Shown here: one piece after another, positions 8,796 to 16,815 of the stretch
Position numbering within the stretch: position 1 is the first letter of the stretch
How the letters are laid out: every line of letters starts with the position of its first letter
Source: Hyphomicrobiales bacterium
Lineage (GTDB): Bacteria > Pseudomonadota > Alphaproteobacteria > Rhizobiales > Rhizobiaceae
Direction of reading: 5' to 3'
Assembly (NCBI GenBank): GCA_900471515.1
Contig: UCFC01000019.1
Location: 62,001 to 126,000, forward strand
Length of the DNA stretch: 64,000 bases
Program-made: the position numbers and the translations under genes
The notes under the pieces: model-generated
The model's database searches: none
What the model was told of the DNA's origin: nothing
The model's input: the letters and a program-made list of their open reading frames with translations, nothing else

Positions 8796-9500
8796 ATGTC
8801 CCTCGATCCGGCTGTTATCGAAACCCTGAAGGGCGTTTCCACGGCAACACTGACGACAGTGCTTCTGAAAAAGGGGCTGAGAAATGTCTGGATGCGCGGC
8901 ACCAGGCCGCTGAGGCCCGGCCAGGAGCGGGTCGTCGGGTCGGCTTTCACTCTGCGTTTCGTGCCGGCGCGCGAGGATCTGGCGACGCCCGAGAGCTGGG
9001 CTTCGCCGATTTCCACGCGAGCGGCGATCGAAGACATGCCGGAAGGATGCGTTGCCGTGGTCGATGCCATGGGCGTGCAGGATGCCGGCATTTTCGGTGA
9101 TATTCTCTGCGCGCGGATGATGAAGCGTCGGGTCGCAGCTCTCGTCACCGACGGTGTGGTGCGCGACCTGGAAGGCGTGCTTGCAAGCGGGCTGCCCGTC
9201 TGGTGCGACGGCATGTCTGCGCCCCCTTCGGTCGCCGGGCTGACCTTCGTCGGCTGGCAGCAGCCGATCGCCTGTGGCGGCGTCGCGGTCTTTCCAGGCG
9301 ATATCGTCGTTGCCGACAAGGATGGCGCGGTGCTCATACCGGCCGCTCTCCTGGAGGCAGTCCTTGCCGAGGCACCGGAGCAGGAGCGCATGGAAGCCTG
9401 GATCATGACCGAGATCGACCGGGGCGTGCCGCTTCCCGGTCTCTATCCCATGAATGCGGAAACAAAGGCACGCTATCAGGCGTGGAAGGATGCACAATGA
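8796..9500 (+). CDS. RraA-like aldolase/decarboxylase family protein
   Basis: Member of the RraA / 4-hydroxy-4-methyl-2-oxoglutarate aldolase family, 234 residues. The conserved substrate/metal region is present as VTDGVVRDLEGV, in which the Arg-Asp pair corresponds to that used by class II CHA/HMG aldolases. GxxFGDILCARM is also family-typical. ATG 8796 is chosen because GAGGTG lies six bases upstream and ten bases separate it from the SDR stop. Its stop overlaps the DapA-like gene start (ATGA). It is longer than regulatory RraA proteins, which favours a catabolic enzyme acting on an oxo-hydroxy acid. A second RraA-like gene lies at 18507, so the two probably serve different substrates. Confidence 0.82.
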   Translation: MSLDPAVIETLKGVSTATLTTVLLKKGLRNVWMRGTRPLRPGQERVVGSAFTLRFVPAREDLATPESWASPISTRAAIEDMPEGCVAVVDAMGVQDAGIFGDILCARMMKRRVAALVTDGVVRDLEGVLASGLPVWCDGMSAPPSVAGLTFVGWQQPIACGGVAVFPGDIVVADKDGAVLIPAALLEAVLAEAPEQERMEAWIMTEIDRGVPLPGLYPMNAETKARYQAWKDAQ

Positions 9501-10423
9501 GCTTCGGACCTGACGCAAAGGGCGTCTATGCCATCGCAACCACGCCGTTCCTGGCGGATGGTACGCTCGATACGCCATCGATCGACCGGCTGACCGATTT
9601 CTATCAGGATAGCGGCGTCACCGGCATGACCATCCTCGGCATCATGGGTGAGGCGCCGAAGCTGGAACCGGCGGAATCGCGGGCGATCATTCGCCAGGTG
9701 GTCGGCCGGTCCAGAGTGCCCGTTATCGTCGGCGTCTCGGCACCCGGCTTTGCGGCGATGCGCTCGCTCGCCCGCGATGCGATGGACATGGGGGCTGCCG
9801 GCGTGATGGTCGCGCCGACGCCGGCGCTGCGCACAGACGAGCAGATCGTCCAGTATTTCGCCCAGGCCGTCGAGGCCGTCGGCACGGACGTTCCCTGGGT
9901 GCTGCAGGACTATCCGCTGACACTGACGGTCGTCATGTCGGCGAGCGTGATCGCCAGGATCATTTCCGATCATCCCTCATGCCTGATGCTCAAGCACGAG
10001 GATTGGCCGGGGCTGGAGAAGATCTCGAAACTGCGTGCCCTGCAGAAGGCCGGCGAGCTGCGCCCCTTCTCGATCCTCTGCGGCAATGGCGGCATGTTCC
10101 TCGATTTCGAGCCGGAGCGCGGTGCGGACGGTGCCATGACCGGCTATGGCTTCCCCGACATGCTGGTCGAGCTGGTCGGTCTCTTTGCGGCCGGCAAGCG
10201 CGACGAAGCGCACGATCTCTTCGACGCGCATCTGCCGCTGATCCGTTACGAGCAGCAGCTCGGCGTCGGGCTTGCCGTTCGCAAGCATGTTCTCATGCGC
10301 CGGGGCGTCATCACATCGGATGCGCAGCGCAAGCCCGGAAGCGCGCTCAGCGTGACGGCACGGGCCGAGGTCGATTATCTTCTGCGCCGTCTCGCGCGGC
10401 ATGATCCGCGCGCACCAGTCTGA
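9497..10423 (+). CDS. Dihydrodipicolinate synthase-family (DapA-like) lyase
   Basis: Class I aldolase of the DapA/N-acetylneuraminate lyase superfamily, 308 residues with a (beta/alpha)8 barrel pattern. The Schiff-base lysine is K166 in LMLKHED and the catalytic tyrosine is Y139 in LQDYPLT. The usual GTTGE pocket motif is replaced by GIMGE (48-52), so the substrate is unlikely to be aspartate semialdehyde. Members in catabolic operons often cleave or dehydrate 2-oxo acids such as keto-deoxy sugar acids. The start overlaps the RraA-like stop, indicating coupling. The exact substrate is not recognisable. Confidence 0.85.
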   Translation: MSFGPDAKGVYAIATTPFLADGTLDTPSIDRLTDFYQDSGVTGMTILGIMGEAPKLEPAESRAIIRQVVGRSRVPVIVGVSAPGFAAMRSLARDAMDMGAAGVMVAPTPALRTDEQIVQYFAQAVEAVGTDVPWVLQDYPLTLTVVMSASVIARIISDHPSCLMLKHEDWPGLEKISKLRALQKAGELRPFSILCGNGGMFLDFEPERGADGAMTGYGFPDMLVELVGLFAAGKRDEAHDLFDAHLPLIRYEQQLGVGLAVRKHVLMRRGVITSDAQRKPGSALSVTARAEVDYLLRRLARHDPRAPV

Positions 10424-10430
10424 AGCACCT

Positions 10431-10456
10431 GGCTCCCCGCGCTCAGGCGGGGAGCC
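10431..10456. terminator. Perfect hairpin between convergent genes
   Basis: GGCTCCCCGC at 10431-10440 pairs perfectly with GCGGGGAGCC at 10447-10456 around a six-base loop. It sits in the 41-base gap between the DapA-like gene and the convergent dehydrogenase and could end transcripts from both sides. It lacks a clear T-run on either side, so some read-through or Rho dependence is possible. Confidence 0.7.
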
Positions 10457-10464
10457 GTTCGTGC

Positions 10465-11403
10465 TCAGGATGCAGGTCCGGCCTCCGTCCCACGCAACGC
10501 GGCAATGATGTTGTCTGCCGTCTGAAGCCCGGTCCGCTCGACGGCGGCACTCGTCTGCGAGGCGATATGCGGGGTCAGGATAATGTTCGGGGCCTTCAGC
10601 AGCGGATTGTTCGGATTGACCGGCTCTTCCGAGAAAGTGTCGAAGGCAGCGCCGGCAAGCTTGCCGGAACGGAGCGCTTCGGCAACGGCGGCCTCGTCTA
10701 CCAATGCACTTCGGGCCGTATTGATGAGCAGCGCGCCGGCTTTCATCCGGCCGATTGCCGTTGTGTCGATCAGGCCCGTGGTTTCCGGCGTCGCAGGGCA
10801 ATGAAGGCTGACGATATCGGCCGTTTCCAGCAGCTGTTCGAAGGTGACTGCGGTGACGGGAAGTTCCCCCGTCCGAGGAGTGCCACCCGGCCTTGCGGCG
10901 ATCACCCTCATGCCCAGCGCGTGTGCCGTCACAGCCAGCCGTCCGCCGATATGGCCGAGGCCGATGATGCCGAGCGTTCGGCCGGCAAGTTCGCGACCCT
11001 GGTATCCTCCGCGGTCCCAGTGGCTGTTGCGCATGCGATCGGTCAACCGTGGCAGATCCCGGCCGAGTGCCATGATCATGGAGAGCGCGAGTTCCGCAAC
11101 CGCCGCCGCGCCCGCTTCACCGGCGGTGGTAACGGCGACACCGGCATCGCGAGCGGCCTGCAGATCGACGCTGTCGACGCCGGCGCCATGCTTGGCGATG
11201 ATCTTGAGGGACCTTGCCGTCTCGATGAGCCGCCGCGTGATCGGCGGGTTGCCGCGCAGCAGGATTGCGTGGACCGGTCCGCTGCCGACAGCGTCGAGCA
11301 GAGCCTGTTCGTCGGGCGTCGCCACCGTGAATTCGAGAGACATGCCGGCTCGCTCCAGCCTTTCGCAGGCAGGCTTCGCCAGTGCGTTACTCGTTACGAG
11401 CAC
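10465..11403 (-). CDS. D-isomer specific 2-hydroxyacid dehydrogenase
   Basis: NAD-dependent dehydrogenase of 312 residues in the SerA/phosphoglycerate dehydrogenase-like family. The NAD loop is LGIIGLGHIGG, the substrate-binding Arg lies in INTARSALVDE, the paired Glu in the FSEEP region, and the catalytic His in LTPHIASQT. The only in-frame start is a GTG at 11403 with no good ribosome-binding site. An in-frame TGA lies just upstream. An ATG (ATGAAAATACC) lies upstream in another frame, so the true N-terminus is uncertain. It follows the dehydrogenase gene at 11528 by 124 bases on the same strand. Substrate unknown. Confidence 0.85.
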   Translation of the reverse strand: MLVTSNALAKPACERLERAGMSLEFTVATPDEQALLDAVGSGPVHAILLRGNPPITRRLIETARSLKIIAKHGAGVDSVDLQAARDAGVAVTTAGEAGAAAVAELALSMIMALGRDLPRLTDRMRNSHWDRGGYQGRELAGRTLGIIGLGHIGGRLAVTAHALGMRVIAARPGGTPRTGELPVTAVTFEQLLETADIVSLHCPATPETTGLIDTTAIGRMKAGALLINTARSALVDEAAVAEALRSGKLAGAAFDTFSEEPVNPNNPLLKAPNIILTPHIASQTSAAVERTGLQTADNIIAALRGTEAGPAS

Positions 11404-11527
11404 GCGGTATTTTCATCTGTCATATGCACTTTTCCCAGGAGTAAGATGCCGCAGCATATTGCGTCGCGCCGATTGCCGAAAGGCTTCCTGGCCGGTGCGT
11501 GGAGTTTCCGCCACGGCCTTTCCCGAT

Positions 11528-12499
11528 CTAATTCGAGGAATTGAGAATACGGACCGGTTTTCCCTCGATCCAGGCGGCGATATCCTCGACGGCATCGCCA
11601 TAGAATATGCGATAGGTCGCCTCTGTCACATAGCCGAGATGCGGGGTGGCGACCACATTGGCGAGGCGGCGGAAGGCGTGGTTTGCGGGCAGGGGCTCCT
11701 CATCGAAAACGTCAAGGCCGGCGCCTGCGAGATGACCGCTTTCCAGCGCGGCGATCAATGCCGGTTCATCGACGAGTGGACCGCGGGACGTATTGAGGAG
11801 AATGGCGCCCGGCTTCATGAGGCCGAGTTCGCGCCTGCCGATGATGCCTGTTGTTTGCGTGTTCAGGGTCAGATGTATCGTGACGATATCGGCGGCGGCC
11901 AGCAGTTCATCGAGGGAGGCGGCGTAACCTATGCCGAGATCGGCGCTCTTCTGCGGCGTGTTGGAGCGTGACCAGGCGGCGACGTTCATGCCGAAGGCGC
12001 GACCATAGGCGGCGACCTGCTGGCCGAGCTTGCCAAGGCCGGCGATGCCGAGCGTCAGTCCCCGGAGATCGCGCCCGACCGACAGCTGCCAGGGGTTCCG
12101 GGCTGCACGGAAGTTGGCGACTTCGGAGGGAATATGACGAACGAGCGCCATGAGCAGTGCCCAGGTCAGTTCCGCGGCCGAGCCGACGAAGCCGCGCGTG
12201 CCGGCAACCGCAATACCAAGGCGGGCGGCCGCGGCCATGTCGATCGAGGCATTGGCCATGCCGGTCGTAACCAGCAATTTCAGCTTCGGCAGCCTGCTGA
12301 GGCGTTCGGCGTCGAAGGCGGTCCGTTCCCGCATGGCGATGACGATGTCATAGTCTGCCAGCCGGGTGATCAGCGCATCGGTATCGGCGATGTGGTCGTC
12401 GAAACGGTTGATCTCGACCTTTCCTTCGATATTGCTCCAGTCGGCCATGGTGAGGGCGACGCGCTGGTAGTCATCGAGAATGGCGCAGCGTAAAGGCAT
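11528..12499 (-). CDS. D-isomer specific 2-hydroxyacid dehydrogenase
   Basis: Second member of the same family, 323 residues but only distantly similar to its neighbour. The NAD loop is LGIAGLGKLGQQV, the Arg motif LLNTSRGPLVDEPAL, the Glu motif DEEPLPANH and the catalytic His TPHLGYVT. These active-site residues are intact. The ATG at 12499 has GGAG eight bases upstream. A perfect 14-base palindrome lies at 12515-12528, directly upstream of the ribosome site, suggesting local control. It lies downstream of the double-HTH LysR gene and probably belongs to the same minus-strand unit as metF. Likely substrate is a 2-oxo or 2-hydroxy acid from the nearby catabolic pathways (inference). Confidence 0.88.
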   Translation of the reverse strand: MPLRCAILDDYQRVALTMADWSNIEGKVEINRFDDHIADTDALITRLADYDIVIAMRERTAFDAERLSRLPKLKLLVTTGMANASIDMAAAARLGIAVAGTRGFVGSAAELTWALLMALVRHIPSEVANFRAARNPWQLSVGRDLRGLTLGIAGLGKLGQQVAAYGRAFGMNVAAWSRSNTPQKSADLGIGYAASLDELLAAADIVTIHLTLNTQTTGIIGRRELGLMKPGAILLNTSRGPLVDEPALIAALESGHLAGAGLDVFDEEPLPANHAFRRLANVVATPHLGYVTEATYRIFYGDAVEDIAAWIEGKPVRILNSSN

Positions 12500-12514
12500 T
12501 GGAAAAACTCCATG

Positions 12515-12528
12515 AAATATCGATATTT
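12515..12528. promoter_or_regulatory. Perfect 14-base palindrome, candidate operator
   Basis: AAATATCGATATTT is a perfect palindrome in the 50-base gap between the LysR gene and the dehydrogenase gene it precedes, ending about two bases from the GGAG of the latter. Its AT content contrasts with the GC-rich surroundings. Binding protein unknown. Confidence 0.45.
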
Positions 12529-12549
12529 GCCACCCGGGCCGGAGAAGCT

Positions 12550-13803
12550 TTATCGCATATTCGAGGGCGATGGTGGCCGCTCGCGCAATCGTGAAAGCGG
12601 TGCTGGCCGGTCGAGTTCTGCCGAATGCTGCCGGAGCAGAGCCAGGAATTCAGCCTGAAGCATCGTCGGCAGCCAGTGGCGGCGCAGCGTGACGCCGACG
12701 GGGCGGCGCGAATCCGGCAGCGGATAGTCCATCACGGCAAGGAAGTTCGCCGCCAGCTCATAGCGGATCTGGTGGCTGGAGAGCAGCGCGAGATGATCGG
12801 ATTTCAGAAGCACGCCCCTGATGGCGTTGAGCGAGCCGGTCTCGACGCTCCGGCGGGCGGGTTTGTCCTTCGGAAAGGTTGCGGCCATGGCGTTGAAAGT
12901 TTCACGCGAGGGCGTGCCGCGGCGGGCGACGACCCAGGGATAGCCGGCGAGGTCATCCGGCGTGATCTTGCGGGACTGTGCCAGCGGATGGTCGGCACGT
13001 CCGACGACGCTAAGCTCGAAATCGAAAAACGGTTCCTGATGCAGCGTGTTGGAGACAAGGTTTCTGCGCAGTGCGCCGACGAGGATATCGATCCGGCCGC
13101 ATTCGAGATCGTCGACCAGCACTTCGTAGCTTCCCTCGACGATCTCGAAACGTGCGAGCGGAAAGCGGTTGGCAAGATGCGCGATCACTTCGGGCACGAG
13201 GAAGGTTCGGGTCAGCGGCAGCGTGCCGATCGAAATGCGGCCGGCATAGTGGTTGCGGGCCTCCAGAAGCTCGTCGCGCAGGCTGACGAACTCGGCAAGC
13301 GCCAGGCTGAACCAGCGGGCGGCAGAAAGGCCTGCCACCGTCAGGCGGACGTTGCGGCCGGAATTTTCGAAGAGGCAAACACCCATGACGGCTTCCGCCT
13401 CGCGGGCGGCGCGCTGCACAGCGGGTTCGGATTGTCCCAGCATGCGGGCTGCGGCGCTGAAGCTGCCGTGTTCGGCAAATGTCGCGATGGCGCGCAGGTG
13501 AGGCCATGCCAGTCGGGTTTCGACAGTGACGATCGCGGCTCTCGCGGCCGGCGGGCAGGCCTGACGGATAAGGTCAAGCAGGCGGCGGGACCGCTGCAGG
13601 GCGATCCTGCCTTCCGCCGTCAGCGTCATGGTGTCGCGTTCGACAAGGCTTGTATCCAGATGCTTTTCCAGCCGCCGCAGGGCCTGGGAGGCCGCCGGCT
13701 GAGTGATGCCGAGAGCGGTTGCGGCCGATGTCAGCGAGGCGGTCTCGGCGCAGGCGACAAACAGCCTGATATGGCGCAGGTTCGGATAGGTTGGCGTCGG
13801 CAT
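12550..13803 (-). CDS. LysR-family regulator with two tandem HTH domains
   Basis: Unusually long LTTR (417 residues, against about 300 normally). A first LysR-type winged HTH spans about 9-67 (LRHIRLFVACAETASLTSAATALGITQPAASQALRRLE in essence) and a second complete one about 101-160 (from LRAIATFAEHGSFSAAARMLGQ to the LTVAG wing). The substrate-binding domain follows at about 190-400. ATG 13803 is selected because AGGA lies just upstream and it starts immediately before the first HTH. It lies 32 bases after metF and before two dehydrogenases on the same strand. The arrangement suggests it is made with the C1/aromatic genes. Targets and effector are unknown. Confidence 0.88.
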   Translation of the reverse strand: MPTPTYPNLRHIRLFVACAETASLTSAATALGITQPAASQALRRLEKHLDTSLVERDTMTLTAEGRIALQRSRRLLDLIRQACPPAARAAIVTVETRLAWPHLRAIATFAEHGSFSAAARMLGQSEPAVQRAAREAEAVMGVCLFENSGRNVRLTVAGLSAARWFSLALAEFVSLRDELLEARNHYAGRISIGTLPLTRTFLVPEVIAHLANRFPLARFEIVEGSYEVLVDDLECGRIDILVGALRRNLVSNTLHQEPFFDFELSVVGRADHPLAQSRKITPDDLAGYPWVVARRGTPSRETFNAMAATFPKDKPARRSVETGSLNAIRGVLLKSDHLALLSSHQIRYELAANFLAVMDYPLPDSRRPVGVTLRRHWLPTMLQAEFLALLRQHSAELDRPAPLSRLRERPPSPSNMR

Positions 13804-13835
13804 GGCTCTTCCTGAAGGCCCGCTGCCGGGCAATG

Positions 13836-14756
13836 TCAGGGTAGCGCGACAGATGTTTCGACGGAACGGTGTTTGTTCATCCAGTCGGCCGCGACCTGGA
13901 TGCCGCCGAGCGGAAAGATATGCAATCGGCTGACGAGACTTTCGGGCCTTCTTGCCTTGTGATCGGCGAGGGCGGCGACGAGATCGGTCGGCTCATAGGG
14001 CAGCAGCAGTTTGGTCATGTCCACGGCGCGTTTCTGCAAAACCTTCATGGAAGGGCCGATGCCGCAGGAGACTGCATATTTGATCAAGGTCTGCAGCCTT
14101 GCCGGGCCGGCAATGCCGACATGGATGGGCATGGTGACACCGGCCGCCTGGACGCGCTCCGCCCAGTCGATGACCGGCTGGGGATCGAAGGTGAATTGGG
14201 TGGTGATGGCAAGTTCGGCATCGGTTCGGGAGGCGAAATCCTGCTTCCAGAGCAGCGCCTGATCGGCAAGGGCGGTCGATCCGTCCGGATCGACATCACG
14301 GCTGCCTTCCGGATGGCCGGCAAAATGCAGGTGGGTGAAGCCGTGGTGATCGAAAAGGCCCGTCTCGATCAATTGCATGGAACTATGGAAATCGCCTGCC
14401 GGTGCTGCCCGGCCGCCGCCCAGCAACAGCGCCTGGCGGACGTCGGCTTCGCCGCGATAGCGCTCCAGCCAGTTCGCCAATGTGCCGATATCGGGAATGC
14501 TGCGGGCCGGTATATGCGGCATGACCGCAAAGCCTTGCCCCGTCAGCCTCCTTGCCGTTGCCAGCATGTCCTCTATCGGCGTGCCATCGAGGTGGGCGAT
14601 GTAGACGCGGGTTCCAGGCGGCAGGAGAGGGCGGAAGTCGTCGATCTTGGCGGCGGTGCGCGGCATGACCTCGATCGACCAGCCGTCGATCATGTCTGCG
14701 AATTCCGGCTCCGGCGCGTTTACCCTGGACTTGCCGGCGAAATTCAACAACGCCAT
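13836..14756 (-). CDS. metF: Methylenetetrahydrofolate reductase-like protein
   Basis: Flavin-dependent TIM-barrel protein of 306 residues in the MetF family, interconverting 5-methyl- and 5,10-methylene-tetrahydrofolate. Visible features are the N-terminal IEVMPRTAAK (the Glu is the usual catalytic acid position), LLLGGGRAAPAGD, HFAGHPEGSRD and ITTQFTFDPQ, all typical. The ATG at 14756 has GGAG eight bases upstream. An ATGTATACAT palindrome overlaps a promoter-like -10 just upstream. Sphingomonad lignin pathways pair metF with the LigM demethylase, and a LigM-like gene with the same palindrome lies at 24604. The likely job is therefore recycling methyl-THF from O-demethylation rather than methionine synthesis (inference). 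Confidence 0.85.
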   Translation of the reverse strand: MALLNFAGKSRVNAPEPEFADMIDGWSIEVMPRTAAKIDDFRPLLPPGTRVYIAHLDGTPIEDMLATARRLTGQGFAVMPHIPARSIPDIGTLANWLERYRGEADVRQALLLGGGRAAPAGDFHSSMQLIETGLFDHHGFTHLHFAGHPEGSRDVDPDGSTALADQALLWKQDFASRTDAELAITTQFTFDPQPVIDWAERVQAAGVTMPIHVGIAGPARLQTLIKYAVSCGIGPSMKVLQKRAVDMTKLLLPYEPTDLVAALADHKARRPESLVSRLHIFPLGGIQVAADWMNKHRSVETSVALP

Positions 14757-15111
14757 TGCATCGCTCCCTTTGAGGCTCCTCCATGCCCCTCAAAATGTAT
14801 ACATTCTTGAATTCATTTCAATCAAGGAGAGTCGATTTTGCCTATAAAATGCGAAAATCTGCATGGTGCGCAGATGCGAGGTATTCATTTTGTCGAGAAG
14901 AATTGACTGATCTGCGGAAATGCGGCTTGCGCGCCAAAGTCTCATCTGGCAGTCTGCTTCCCGGAGGACGTGCAGGTTTCGTGGAGGAGGCCGGCACGGG
15001 AACATTGGCATGACATTGGCCGGGCCTTACCCGGCGCAGGCGCTGAAGTGCTTGAAATTGCCGGCTCGTTCGAGCCCGCAAACCGTCTTCATGTCTCAAG
15101 GAGGAGCAGCA
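14757..15111. promoter_or_regulatory. Divergent promoter region metF / aldehyde dehydrogenase
   Basis: This 355-base stretch holds no convincing gene. On the metF strand, TTGATT (plus-strand complement at 14820-14825) and TATACA (complement at 14796-14801) form a promoter with an 18-base spacer whose -10 overlaps the ATGTATACAT palindrome. Farther right, ATCTGC-N7-GCAGAT at 14857-14875 is a perfect inverted repeat with LysR-site-like geometry. TATAAAAT at about 14843 may be a -10 for the rightward aldehyde dehydrogenase gene. The remaining roughly 230 bases to that gene show only its strong AAGGAGGAG ribosome site. Confidence 0.55.
14795..14804. promoter_or_regulatory. ATGTATACAT operator upstream of metF
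   Basis: Perfect 10-base palindrome, extending to 12 bases (AATGTATACATT), 39 bases upstream of the metF start and overlapping its proposed -10. The same decamer occurs upstream of three further operons in this window. Its form fits operators of FCD-type GntR regulators, and one such gene lies at 23713. Confidence 0.7.
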
Positions 15112-16581
15112 ATGAATCTCATGACCAAGCCGAAGTCCGTGCTGCATGCGCCCGAGAAATTCTTCATCGGCGGCGAATGGGTAAACCCGCATTCGGACCG
15201 GATGCTCGATGTCATCTCGCCGGTCACCGAGGAGCTGATGATGCGATATCCCGAGGGTTCGACCGAGGATATGGATGCAGCGGTGGCTGCCGCCCGTGAC
15301 GCCTTCGACAACGGCCCCTGGCCGCGCCTTTCGCCTCGGGAGCGAGCCGGCTATCTGCGCAAGGTCGCAGAAAATATCACCGAACGGCTGGACGAGATCG
15401 CTGAAGCCTGGACGCTGCAGGTCGGGGCGCCGATCATGCTGACGAAAAAGCTGGTGCCGCAGAACGCGACACTCTTCAACTATTACGCCGATCTGATCGA
15501 CGGCAACTCCTACAGTTTCGTCGATGAGCGCAGGCGCGCCGATGGCGGCAAGGTGCGGGTCGTCAAAGAACCGGTCGGCGTGTGTGCTGCGGTCACGCCC
15601 TGGAATGCGCCGATGGTGCTTTTGAGCTACAAGATCGCGGCGGGTCTGGCGGCGGGTTGCACCTTCGTTTCCAAGCCCTCGCCGGAAACCCCGCTGGAAG
15701 CCTATATCCTTGCCGAATGCATCGAGGCGGCCGGCCTGCCGAAGGGTGTCTTCAACCTTGTCCCGGCGGGACGCGAGGCGGGTGATTATCTGATCCGCCA
15801 CAGGGGCATCGACAAGGTGGCCTTCACCGGCTCGACGGCGGCGGGCAAACATATCGCGGCGGCCTGCGCCGAGCGCCTTGCCCGTGTCAGCCTGGAGCTT
15901 GGCGGCAAATCGGCGGCGCTTCTGCTCGACGATGCCGATTTCAGGCAGGCGCTGCCGAGCCTGATGGTCTACACCATGCCGATCACCGGCCAGGTCTGCT
16001 TTTCGCTGACGCGTATCCTCGTGCCGGAGACGCGCAAGCAGGAATTCCTCGACCTTTTCCTGGGTGCTGTCTCCAACATCAAGGTCGGCGATCCTTCCGA
16101 TCCCGCTGTGCATATGGGGCCGCTGGCGATGGGCCGTCAGCTGGAGCGCGTGAAGGCCTATATCGATGCCGGCATCCGGGGTGGCGCGACGCTTGCCTGC
16201 GGCGGCGGTCGTCCGGCCGGGCTGGAAAAAGGCTTCTATGTCGAGCCGACCGTCTTCACCGATGTGACGCCGGCCATGAAGATTGCCCAGGAGGAAATTT
16301 TCGGGCCGGTTGTTTGCGTCATCAGCTATAGCGACGAGGAGGACGCGATCCGCAAGGCGAATGACAGCGCCTATGGCCTTAACGGCGCGATCTACAGTGC
16401 CGATCCGGAGCGCGCCTATCGCGTCGCGCGCCGTATCCGTTCCGGTGGTCTGACGATCAACGGCAATATCGTCGATCCGACCATGCCCTTCGGGGGCGTC
16501 AAGGAATCGGGGCAGGGCCGCGAGGGCGGGATCGAGGGCCTCGACAATTACATCGAGCTGAAAACCATCCATTTCGCCTGA
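15112..16581 (+). CDS. Aldehyde dehydrogenase, hydroxymuconic semialdehyde dehydrogenase-like
   Basis: NAD(P)-dependent aldehyde dehydrogenase of 489 residues. The catalytic Cys is C296 in TGQVCFSLT and the general base E262 in LELGGKS; the TPWNAP and FTGSTAAG motifs are intact. The ATG at 15112 follows AAGGAGGAG. It precedes an XylE-type extradiol dioxygenase and oxalomesaconate-handling genes, so it probably oxidises a ring-cleavage semialdehyde such as hydroxymuconic semialdehyde or its carboxy derivative (inference). A strong terminator-like hairpin follows, so it may be transcribed partly apart from the downstream genes. The family is broad and substrate cannot be fixed by sequence. Confidence 0.85.
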   Translation: MNLMTKPKSVLHAPEKFFIGGEWVNPHSDRMLDVISPVTEELMMRYPEGSTEDMDAAVAAARDAFDNGPWPRLSPRERAGYLRKVAENITERLDEIAEAWTLQVGAPIMLTKKLVPQNATLFNYYADLIDGNSYSFVDERRRADGGKVRVVKEPVGVCAAVTPWNAPMVLLSYKIAAGLAAGCTFVSKPSPETPLEAYILAECIEAAGLPKGVFNLVPAGREAGDYLIRHRGIDKVAFTGSTAAGKHIAAACAERLARVSLELGGKSAALLLDDADFRQALPSLMVYTMPITGQVCFSLTRILVPETRKQEFLDLFLGAVSNIKVGDPSDPAVHMGPLAMGRQLERVKAYIDAGIRGGATLACGGGRPAGLEKGFYVEPTVFTDVTPAMKIAQEEIFGPVVCVISYSDEEDAIRKANDSAYGLNGAIYSADPERAYRVARRIRSGGLTINGNIVDPTMPFGGVKESGQGREGGIEGLDNYIELKTIHFA

Positions 16582-16595
16582 GTGCCGGCGGGGAC

Positions 16596-16633
16596 GGACG
16601 GTCGCCGGAGAGGGGCTTTGGCGGCCGTCCTTT
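16596..16633 (+). terminator. Terminator-like hairpin after aldehyde dehydrogenase
   Basis: GGACGGTCGCC at 16596-16606 pairs with GGCGGCCGTCC at 16620-16630 over 11 bases with one G-U pair and a 13-base loop, followed by TTT. It begins 15 bases after the stop codon. Confidence 0.65.
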
Positions 16634-16815
16634 CAGGTCGGCTCCGGGTCGATCTGTACGCTCAGCTTATGACCCGTCAGCAGAACGAAATTGCCTGCTG
16701 CTGCCGGCATTCCTAGTATTTTCAGCGGCAGGCGGGCGTGGAGGCGCGCGCCGGCGAGGAGGATCATCATGAGATATCTGCAAGCGGTCAGGTCCGTCGG
16801 CCGGGGTGCCGGCGC

